Shown here piece by piece: positions 56,407-64,000 of a stretch of DNA of 64,000 nucleotides. Made by a program: the position numbers and the translations under genes. The notes below the pieces were generated by a model. It worked only from the letters and a program-made list of their open reading frames with translations. It was not told the origin of the DNA and did no database searches. Numbering within the stretch: position 1 is the stretch's first letter; the number at the start of each line of letters is the position of its first letter. This stretch comes from Euclidia mi (lineage: Eukaryota > Arthropoda > Insecta > Lepidoptera > Erebidae). Location: positions 91,836,729-91,900,728 of the forward strand of contig OX123183.2 of assembly GCA_944739405.2 (NCBI GenBank), read 5' to 3'.

Positions 56407-56648
56407 TGTACAGTGCAAACTGTACATTTTTCATATGTCATCAATTTACGTGACACACGCAAATTAATATATTACAAATCAGTTCGCGATAGGCTAGCAA
56501 GAACGCCGCGCGAGCTCGCTCACTAATCATTACTTTATTGTAACCACGTCATTCACTACAATTAAGTTCTATCAATAAATTCTGTTAAAATATTATACCG
56601 CGTTATCATTACAACGAAGTGTATAGGTTAACAACAAGAACCCGTTCA
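56407..56648 (+). repeat. 5' LTR of BEL#4
   Basis: 242 bp. It is shorter than the 3' LTR, mostly because it lacks the block 'gcttagcaacacagaccac' and neighbours present at about 59184-59212. It begins with the hairpin TGTACAGT...ACTGTACA. Confidence 0.9.
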
Positions 56649-57035
56649 TTTAAATGGTCCTTTTCGAGCCGGAACAAAGGACACCGTGTCGTAATTTTTG
56701 CGTAATTTTAAAACGTAAATCTTACCACGCGTGTCGCGATTCGGTAAATATCTAGTGACTTTCAGAACTATCAAGAGCTTCTGTTAGACTCAGTTATCAA
56801 AAGAAGGTGGTTCCCGTTTTTCCTGATCAACAAAGTGTGAACAGACAACAAGAACAACAGGAGTGAAACAGGAGGAAACCACTGACGTAAGCAGAAACTC
56901 AGGAGCCTTCAAGTAAGATCGTGCCTTTTCTTCTGTTTGCGTTACAAATTACCTATAATCATGGAAAACATCATCCAAACCCAGCAACAGCTGTATGATG
57001 CTATTAGCAAAATAGTCATCAATATCAAAAAGGAT

Positions 57036-57788
57036 GTGGGCAACCTGTCAATACGCATCATCACAGACAGTGCCTCAGTACTACAAGTTCTCGATGGCAA
57101 CTGCTTTAATAGCGGCCTAATTATGGAGTGCCACCAAGAGCTGCAGAAAACTGTAGTGAGGAATCGGGTCACGCTCCAGTGGATACGAGGACACATTTGT
57201 GTAGTTGTGACTCCACGGGCAATGACGCAGCAGACCAACTGGCAAGGAAAGGATCGGACACAACAACTCTGGGACCCGAACCAATTGTTTCGATACCTTT
57301 CAACCAACTAAGAACATGGTTACGCGAGAGAACCCTACAACAACACGAAAAAGAGTGGGCAGAGTTAAAAGAGTGTAGGCAATCTAAAGACGCCTTTCCC
57401 CAATTAGATAAACGACTCTCGCAAAAACTGTTGCACTCCAACAGGAAAACACTCAAGCATCTGACTGGCATAATAACCGGCCACTGTCCACTAAACAAGC
57501 ATCTCTACAACATCGGCGTCACGGACAGCCCACTATGTAGGGGTTGCATGGAGACCGAAGAAACACCCGCTCATGTGATCCTACATTGTACCAGCGTGAG
57601 CGACCAACGGGCGAGGTTCCTGAACAACCCCAGAACCATGAGCGAAACCATACGCAATACTGGTCAACTCATGGCCTTCTGGAAGGAGCTTGCATGGTAT
57701 GAGTAGCAGGCGACAACCGTGTCACTGCTAACGCACAATTGCCCAATTAAGTGGCTAAGTGCGGAAAACACCTGTCCAACTAACTAAC
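57036..57788 (+). mobile_element. 5'-truncated non-LTR element carrying RNase H, with TSD
   Basis: The 753-bp insert is flanked by the 13-bp TSD TATCAAAAAGGAT (57023-57035 and 57789-57801). It opens inside an RNase H domain (IRIITDSASVLQVLDG, then VTLQWIRGH), has a frameshift near 57205, and continues GNDAADQLARKGSDTTTLGP to a terminal zinc motif CRGCMETEETPAHVILHC, ending at 57706. The 3' tail is a short (CTAA)n run abutting the TSD. RNase H plus terminal zinc motif fits I, LOA or a Jockey-related clade; exact clade unassigned. Confidence 0.88.
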
Positions 57789-58201
57789 TATCAAAAAGGA
57801 TTCTGCAGATCGTAAGTCTGTGGATTACTTTAAAAGGCGCTTGGAAACGTTGGAGTCGTATTGGAGCGATTTCCAATATAGCCATGATCGTCTTAGTGCG
57901 GAGACGAGCAGGAGCCATCCGTATTTCATCAATAATGTGTATGAAAGTACTTACAAGTTGTATACTTCTACAAAGGCTTTCATCAACGAGCAGTACCAGG
58001 TCGTTTTAAGCCAAGTGACAGGAGAGCCATCGTCAAGTAAATCGCAACCGGCAGAACAAGAGTCGGATATCCGGGTAAGGCGTCACACTCCGCCTTCCGA
58101 ATCGCGATCCACAGGTTCTTCCAGCAAACTCGATGAAATGCTTAAAAGGCAAGCAGGTAACTTTAGGGCATTTCTCAGAACGATATCGAGTATTGGGGTT
58201 G

Positions 58202-58247
58202 AACATCTCACTCAGAAATGGGTACTCCCATTTCTGAGTGAGATGTT
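58202..58247. repeat. Perfect 46-bp palindrome in BEL#4 gag
   Basis: 21-bp perfect arms (58202-58222 and 58227-58247) around loop TACT. Gag homology is continuous up to the first arm and resumes, frameshifted, after the second, so the second arm looks like an inverted duplication. Confidence 0.93.
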
Positions 58248-58640
58248 GAGAAGATGCCTTAAAAACATTAAATTGTTTTTGGTCACCTATCGACTCTTTA
58301 CATGTAGAAATTGATAGCGAGTTAGAAGGTGCAGATGAGACCTACGACATGACCTTCGCCAAACATGAGGCTAGATTCAACGAGCTGAAACGAGAGATAA
58401 ATGCCAAGATGTGGTCAGTGTCACACAAGGACAGTTGGACACCGAAGATTTAGATTCCTCTGTTTAGCGGCAATTACAAGAATTGGGTATCTTTCAAAGA
58501 TTTGTTAACAGAGGTGATACACAACAATATATCAATTTCCGCGGCCCACAAAATGCATTTCCTTAAGGGCAAGCTGAGGGGAGAAGCTGAGCGCTTAGTT
58601 CAGCACTTACAAATTAGTAGGCGAATACCTGGCAAATAAG

Positions 58641-59103
58641 GTTTCGTATCATGACATACATCACTATACCATAATTTATGTGTTGGTTGGTTGGAATGGC
58701 TTTACTGGTTGGTGTATCGTCGTGCTACGTCAACTTCGCGGTAAGCGGCTTTCTCGTCAGGCGGCAGGGAAGGTCGACCATGCGACTTCACAGCCTGGCG
58801 CCACTAGGGATCGAGAGTCATCAGGCGGACCGGCAAATACGACTTCGGGAACTCGTATTTTTAGTATAAGTGCGCGCGATAATCAGTGTTACAACAATAG
58901 TGTAAGTGATAACCAAAATTAAAGTGCGTATAGTGAAATTTCAGTGCACAAAGTAGACAAGTGCGTTACTTCAATGCCAAGAAAGACACGATTCAATTTG
59001 GGACTTTAAAGTATTAGTATAAGGACCCAATGACTTCATCTTATATTATATCATCATCAGCATCATTCACATACCTCACCATCATCTTTCTCCCGTGGGA
59101 GCA
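58641..59103 (+). other. BEL#4 3' non-coding remainder
   Basis: No pol domain is recognised. Open frames of 63 and 80 codons at 58678-58922 overlap in different frames without motifs. A purine-rich 'gtgggagca' abuts the 3' LTR. Confidence 0.45.
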
Positions 59104-59365
59104 TGTACAGTGCAAACTGTACATTTTTCATACGTCATCAATTTGCGTGACACGCGCAAATTAATATATTACAAATCAGTTCGCTGCTTAGCAACACAGA
59201 CCACTGGTCTGTGGCTAGCAAGAACGCCGCGCGTCCTCACTAATCATTATTTTATTGTAACCACGTCATTCACTACAATTAAGTTCTATCAATAAATTCT
59301 GTTAAAATATTATACCGCGTTATCATAACAACTAAGTGTATTGGTTAACAACAAGAACCCGTACA
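59104..59365 (+). repeat. 3' LTR of BEL#4
   Basis: 262 bp, TG...CA, followed by the TSD AAATA. It shares 'gtacagtgcaaactgtac' and 'cgcgttatcat' with the 5' LTR. Confidence 0.9.
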
Positions 59366-59370
59366 AAATA

Positions 59371-59709
59371 ACACAGTTTACAAAGAAAATAGCTCTTATT
59401 TTATTTTAAATTGTTGTTGGTTTATTGAATAAGTATTTAAATACCTACGATATTATGGCAGAGAATAAAAAGGAGGATCTCGCGATTCTAAGATACGGAA
59501 TGCATTAAGAGCTTTGTTCGTTGTAAAACAGAAGCATGTCTTAAATAAATAAGACGGGAAGTAAGATTGTAATGTATTCATTCCAATCTCATCCTAAATT
59601 CTTTTTGTTATTTTCTGTCCCCAATCCAGACGTCTTTGAAAGAAGCAAACCTCCCAAATTGCAATCACGCAAATTGAAAATTAATGGACCGCGAAATCCA
59701 GTTTTGCAT
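59371..59709. other. Spacer, nothing recognised
   Basis: AT-rich, with no supported feature. Confidence 0.4.
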
Positions 59710-59712
59710 TAA

Positions 59713-60064
59713 AGGCCACCCGGCACCCACTCCGCACGGCGTCCACGAGTGGACGTCGCGCGGTCAACCAGCGGACCGCGCGCCGTCAACGAGTGAACGC
59801 CGCGCGGTCAACGCGGCGACGAGCAATCAACGCGCAACAAGCATGCGAGCAGCGAGTTGCCACCGAGCCGACTACGCGCGGACGGCGCGCCGTCCACGCG
59901 CGGACGGCGGGTGGACCACCCGCCGCCCGCGCGTGGACGGCTTACGACAGAGGCGATCCGGTGACGCTACGGAGTTGATGTAGTGAGCGCATACCCATAC
60001 AAATCCATATAAAGAATACTAACCGCACGAGGCGAGGCGGTGCGGAGTGGGTGCCGGGTGGCTC
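59713..60064. mobile_element. PIF/Harbinger-type MITE
   Basis: 352 bp with inverted ends sharing GCCACCCGGCACCCACTCCG and onward to GCAC (about 22 of 24 bp; the first two bases differ). A 3-bp TSD TAA is at 59710-59712 and 60065-60067. The interior is GC-rich with repeated 'cgcgcggtcaac'-type and 'gcgcgcggacgg'-type blocks and no transposase. TAA target duplications point to Harbinger. The 99-codon frame inside is a GC artefact. Confidence 0.78.
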
Positions 60065-60067
60065 TAA

Positions 60068-60613
60068 TGAGCGTAGACCTTAAAGCTTTCTGGTAGGTAA
60101 GTAGGTACTCGCCCCTGCTTCGCGCCGAGTGGTCATGGTATCATACTTATTTATGGTTCGGAGACAAAAGTGAACGAACATTTTTGTTCTTTTATTCTCA
60201 AGATAAGGAAAAGTGAATCTATTTAAGTATTCGTCTGTATTTTGTAACACGCTATTGATTTACATTTTCTGAGATATACCACAGTCGCTCGATAAGGAAT
60301 GTTAAAGATGTCATTTTTGTAACGGTACTTAAGTCAATATCGTCATGATAATTACATTATTTTAGTTGCTATAGCTACCAAATTTTAATCTAAGGGTAGG
60401 AAACCGCTACCATTCGGCGAGATGAAAATGGTAATGGCTGCGCTATGACCATCTGGAATTCATACTCATATGCATTAGACGCCACCGGTATTAGGTTTTA
60501 TTATTACTAAAGGTCATTCTACCGCAAATTAAAGATGTATAAAGTTTATGCTAACTTAAAGTTAACACTCTGATTTCATAATTGGTCAGCGCAACGTTTA
60601 TTTATAGTCATAA
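60068..60613. other. Spacer, nothing recognised
   Basis: AT-rich sequence without a supported feature. Confidence 0.45.
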
Positions 60614-62110
60614 CTAGCTGGTGCCCGCGACGTCGTCTGCGTGAACGCTATACAGCACCAAATTATTAAATAAATACCTACGATTATACCTTTTAAAATA
60701 ACATTCATTTACCCGTTTCTTCGTTATATTTCATATCTGCAGAAAGTGCAGTAATAGAGGGAGACTGTCTTTTGTAAAATTGACCTTCAAAAAGTGCTGA
60801 TTTTCAGCCTGCTTTGAATAAATGACTTTATGTTGATTCTGCTGAATTAAGTCATAAGTTGTGACTGAAGCAGATGGAGAAAATAAGGAATACAGAATAG
60901 GGTAAAATACATACTTATAGGACTTCTCGATAAATAACATTAGTGGTTTGGCTCTCCGCAGCCAAAATGTAAAGAGAGTCAGGACTGGTGACGCGGGAGC
61001 AAGCGACGTACAGCTGCCCGTGTGAGAAGCAGCTCGTCCTGAGGTCGACACCCGCTGCCCTCAGTGTCCGCCCCTGCGACTTATTGATGGTCATCGCGAA
61101 GCAAACACTCACGGGGAACTGTACGTACTTGAACGGGAACGGGAAGTTAAGAGGTATGAGGGGAATGGTGGCATAAATACTGCCTCGCCGATGCCACAAC
61201 CCGTAAGAATTTCCGCCTCAATGGTGTGTCTGTGGAGCCTTTAAGGCAAAAGTTCAGTCAGGAAGTTCACTTGCTGACAGGGAGTTCAGAAATTCCACGG
61301 GATAATGTGTGGCATCATCTTGCTGTATGAGTGTTTACAAAGGTGTAGATCACTTCATTTCCCTCTATATCCGAGAGAATGCATTCGTTAATTGCTACAG
61401 CCTGATAATTTTTGGGCCTCAAAATAGCCCGCTCACACACCCAAGAATTCTGCTATTACGGTATTCAACTGATGTCCCCGTACTCAAAGCGGATACAACT
61501 CCCTGTCCACCTTTCTCCTCTGGTAGAGTGCCTTCGCTAAGACTTAGAAGGACATCGGAGAATTGTTGAGCACGTGCATTGACGCCGAGCCGAGCTCTCA
61601 TATAAATGGTCAAGCGTAGCGTACGAACTCGTGATCACAACGAAGATCGTTTCAACGAAGCACTCACCTTGTCAGCCCTCGATCCCCGCGTCACCACGGG
61701 AAGCGTTTGTCGGAAATCGCCACTGAACAGAACTGAGACCACCCATCAAATGCTCTCTGCGATGTCCTGCAGAGTTATGTCCGCGGCCTCAACTGCCTTC
61801 CTATTGGCCATCGTACGCTCATCCCATACGATCAGAGTGCAATCCTTGAGCACGTGTCCCTTATCACTGTTACGTGACACACCACAAACGGACGTTTCTG
61901 CGCTCTCTAAATCGATGGGAATTTGAAACATGGCATGTGCTGTCTTGCGACCCGGAAACAGTGTGGCAGCGATTCCCAACAACGCTACGGCAAAGGCAAT
62001 TTTGCCTTCCTTCTTGACCTCTGCAAGTATGCCAGTGGTAACAAATGTTTTTCCTGTTCCACCAGGAGCATCCAAGAAAAACATTTAACCCTGGCTTTGC
62101 CCAACGCTTT
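60614..62110 (-). mobile_element. Helitron remnant with helicase and CTAG end
   Basis: Helicase coding lies at 62084-60915 on the minus strand. Downstream, at 60614-60617, the minus strand ends GCGGGCACCAGCTAG before T, the same kind of 3' end as the short Helitron-like elements at 2933, 20829 and 24611. The Rep/HUH part and 5' end are not found. That this CTAG is the true 3' end of this copy is inferred. Confidence 0.65.
60915..62084 (-). pseudogene. Helitron Pif1-like helicase, fragmented
   Basis: Walker A FLDAPGGTGKT lies near 62075 and Walker B-like LIVWDE near 61840. Middle helicase motifs include RARLGVNARAQQFSDVLL near 61590. The C-terminal motifs FPVSVCFAMTINKSQGRTL and SHGQLYVACSRV lie near 61110-60990, both signatures of Pif1-family helicases in Helitrons. 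Frames break several times between 61746 and 61200. The helicase would unwind DNA during rolling-circle transposition. The N-terminal Rep nuclease is missing. Confidence 0.85.
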
Positions 62111-62190
62111 AAAACAAAAAACAAAAATTACCACGGTCTTGATGCGGTGATGATTGGGAAGCTGACAACCCGTTTAAATTAAGTGGACAT
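62111..62190. other. Short spacer
   Basis: Nothing recognised. Confidence 0.3.
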
Positions 62191-62700
62191 TGTAATAAAT
62201 TTTGACACAGAGAGTTTTTGTTTATGAAAGTGCCGAATATTATACTCTATTATTTTTTTTAATAACAGAAAGATACCCGACACATAATTATTGTCTTTTT
62301 TGCAAGAAACATTTATTTTGCTAGATAATTATTTGAAAATAGTGACATCTATCTGTCATAGATGGCACCACATATATAAAAAGTTTTGGATGATCCCTGT
62401 TTTGTATGCGACTACGTACTGTTACATACCATATTATAACGTAGAGAAAGCCTAGTCAGCAATTTCACTGCATCGCGTATTTTCCATTATATTCTAGAAG
62501 CTCTAAATCAGCATTTATGCTTTCCTTTACTTTAATTATTTTATTCAGAGTCAGTTGGGCCTGGGACGCGACAGTGAACGGTTGAGAAACCTAAATATAG
62601 GCATTCAGTATAGTGTAGTGTGTGTGTCAAGGTAATAAAAAGACTCTAAATTAATTTGTGAGTTTTTTTTAAAAAGACGAACGGGGTCGGCCTCCTAACA
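62191..62700 (+). repeat. Candidate 5' LTR of a second Gypsy-like element
   Basis: It ends CTAACA immediately before a primer-site-like TGGTGTCAGAAGTGGGA. It has TATATAAAAAG at 62373-62383 and AATAAAA at 62633-62639, as a promoter and poly(A) signal would be placed. The start at TGTAATAAAT (62191) is a guess because the partner LTR is outside the window. Confidence 0.5.
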
Positions 62701-62703
62701 ATT

Positions 62704-62720
62704 TGGTGTCAGAAGTGGGA
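62704..62720 (+). promoter_or_regulatory. Probable primer-binding site
   Basis: TGGTGTCAGAAGTGGGA starts with TGG just inside the LTR end. It looks like the complement of a tRNA-Leu-type 3' end; the tRNA assignment is tentative. Confidence 0.6.
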
Positions 62721-63403
62721 TGTGTCAAACAGAAAGCCTTCATACGGCATTGACACATCTATTTTATGTGCCAAAATAGAAAGCCTTCATACGGCATTGT
62801 CACATAAAATTTTGTATTTTGGGAGCCCCGTCTAGTCGCCGGTCGACAATAAGCCTTAGCCTCAAGGCTAAGCCTGCGCCTTAAAGAAAAGTTCGTGAAC
62901 CTTGGACGACGATAAGCCTCGACCTCGAAGTGCGAGCCCGCTCCAGCACACCACCGCCAGATCAAGAAGCCTCCGCTGTCGCGTCATCACATTAAGCTGG
63001 GTTAAAATACAGCTTCAGTAGCTGTAACCCGCACCAGGTACCACTCACCATCTACATCTTTACTATCTCATTTCTAATACCATTTCCGTTTTGCTATTTC
63101 CATATTTCTACATCGTTTTCTACACGACAACGTGGTTCCACGGGAAAGATCCGAGCATCAAGGACAACGCGTCGCGTCGCCGCTACTGCGCATCAACTCA
63201 CATTTCACCGAGTCGCCGAGTTCCAGGAATGACAGCGTCGTTTTACATCGCGTCGCTTACTTTGTGAGTCTTGTTATAAACTGTAATTATTACTACTTAC
63301 TTACTTTATTCAATTTTGTGTGCCAATTTCGTGTGCCTATTTTTAACGTTATATGTGATTTTCGAATTCTATTTGTCTACTATTTTATTACTTTTGTAAC
63401 TAT
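62721..63403 (+). other. Leader of the second Gypsy-like element
   Basis: It contains a duplicated segment 'gaaagccttcatacggcatt' at about 62731-62751 and 62779-62799. A 93-codon frame at 63132-63413 overlaps the gag start in another frame and is not supported. Confidence 0.5.
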
Positions 63404-64000
63404 ATGTCTGTAAAATCGGAAAAAGTCGATATGTCTGACAAAATAACATTAACCTTTCTTACAAAATTTATTAAGCCGTACAATGGTGACAAAGAGTCAC
63501 TACCAGCTTTTCTCACAAATTGTGATAACGCTATTTCTCTAGCTAGTGAGGACCAAAAGTCTATTTTGTGTAAATTCATAATTTCTCAACTTGAGGGAAA
63601 AGCCCAAGTTGCATGTACTTTGAAAACGTTTAACGAGTGGTCCGATTTAAAATCATTTTTAAGGAAAACTTTTGGGGAAAAGAAACATTCCACACATTTG
63701 CTAGTCGATCTACAGAACTGCAAACAAAGTACATGTGAAGACGTCACTAAGTACTCCCTCCGTGTAGAACATATTCTCACTAGAATTTTAGCAGACGTCC
63801 AGTACAATTGCAGGGACGCCAAAGAGCTTCCAGGCAGGTTAGCCGCTATGGAAGATCTCGCACTCAATACATTTATGTTAGGTTTGAATCCTTCAATTTC
63901 AAATATTGTCAGATGTCGGAACCCGTCATCCCTCAATGAAGCTGTGCAACACGCTACTGAGGAAGAGAAATTATTTAATCTGCAGTCTCATTCTTTAAAA
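63404..64000 (+). CDS. gag: Gypsy-like gag, N-terminal 199 aa, cut by window edge
   Basis: ATG 63404 opens a frame with no stop to the last base. It encodes MSVKSEKVDMSDKITLTFLT, then FIKPYNGDKESLPAFLTNCD, FIISQLEGKAQVACTLKTF, WSDLKSFLRKTFGEKKHSTH and ALNTFMLGLNPSISNIVRC, the layout of a Ty3/Gypsy capsid (retrotransposon gag) domain of insect type. Gag would assemble the particle. It lies about 700 bp downstream of a primer-site-like string, the expected spacing. Zinc knuckles and pol would lie beyond the window. It is intact as far as visible. Confidence 0.85.
   Translation, partial: MSVKSEKVDMSDKITLTFLTKFIKPYNGDKESLPAFLTNCDNAISLASEDQKSILCKFIISQLEGKAQVACTLKTFNEWSDLKSFLRKTFGEKKHSTHLLVDLQNCKQSTCEDVTKYSLRVEHILTRILADVQYNCRDAKELPGRLAAMEDLALNTFMLGLNPSISNIVRCRNPSSLNEAVQHATEEEKLFNLQSHSLK

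Larger units (their letters stand above)
56961..58640 (+). pseudogene. gag: BEL#4 gag, interrupted by a retroposon
   Basis: ATG 56961 gives MENIIQTQQQLYDAISKIVI, then the non-LTR insert breaks the frame at 57035. Coding resumes at 57802 with DYFKRRLETLESYWSDFQYS, a BEL gag N-terminus. A 46-bp palindrome (58202-58247) then disturbs the frame. Later pieces read EGADETYDMTFAKHEARFNE and, after a TAG, IPLFSGNYKNWVSFKDLLTE and FLKGKLRGEAERLVQHL, the DUF1759-type capsid region, ending at TAA near 58637. Confidence 0.82.
56407..59365 (+). mobile_element. BEL#4: short gag-only BEL-type element with TSD
   Basis: LTRs at 56407-56648 and 59104-59365 (TGTACAGTGC...CCGTACA or CCGTTCA). The 5-bp TSD AAATA is at 56402-56406 and 59366-59370. 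The leader begins with 'aatggtccttttcgagccgg' near 56652, a primer-site region of BEL type. Only gag-like coding is present; pol is absent. A non-LTR fragment (57036-57788) sits in gag. The element would depend on a full BEL relative for movement. Confidence 0.9.

Noticed and set aside
59684..59983. 99-codon Arg/Ala-rich ORF
   Set aside because: It falls inside the GC-rich MITE and reflects base composition.

Overview
The window looks like repeat-dense nuclear DNA from a lepidopteran insect (moth or butterfly). The reasons are AT-rich, gene-free spacer, several tRNA-derived SINE families with (GATGAT)n or TTATG tails, short Helitron-like elements ending in CTAG, and BEL/Pao, Gypsy, Jockey/CR1, R1-clade and Penelope-like retroelements. 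I found no host protein-coding gene, rRNA, true tRNA or CRISPR array. Everything recognisable is transposon-derived.

Layout. 1-6.8 kb: spacer with SINEs, a 652-bp Helitron-like element and a 470-bp foldback repeat carrying a hammerhead-like motif. 6.8-14.1 kb: BEL#1, a minus-strand BEL/Pao element with both LTRs and a 5-bp target-site duplication (TSD) ACTAC. It lacks protease and half of RT, and one LTR carries a 1465-bp insertion. 14-24.6 kb: spacer with SINEs, a head-to-head pair of Penelope fragments, a 5'-truncated Penelope copy, Helitron-like elements and a non-LTR RT fragment. 24.9-42.6 kb: a minus-strand Jockey/CR1 element split inside its RT gene by two adjacent insertions. One is a complete R1-clade element with two open ORFs (25623-31494, 13-bp TSD). 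The other is BEL#2 (31509-38324, TSD AACAG), whose pol has one premature stop. 45.9-50.2 kb: BEL#3, same family as BEL#2, reduced by an in-frame internal deletion. 50.5-56.4 kb: a decayed Gypsy element without integrase, between two ~0.8-kb direct repeats. 56.4-59.4 kb: BEL#4, a gag-only element (TSD AAATA) that itself carries a 5'-truncated non-LTR insertion with a 13-bp TSD. 59.7-60.1 kb: a Harbinger-type MITE (TSD TAA). 60.6-62.1 kb: a Helitron helicase remnant. 62.2-64 kb: the 5' end of a second Gypsy-like element, with gag open to the window edge.

The biology is a nested record of insertions. Target-site duplications fix the ends of BEL#1, BEL#2, BEL#3, BEL#4, the R1-clade element, the non-LTR insert in BEL#4 and the MITE. 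Several LTR elements carry short perfect hairpins that look like replication template switches. The only element with both replication ORFs open is the R1-clade copy. No single undescribed system is proved here. The best leads are that R1 element with its hairpin and palindrome-rich leader, the in-frame protease/integrase-tail ORF in BEL#3, and the foldback whose two arms differ mainly at a hammerhead-like motif.
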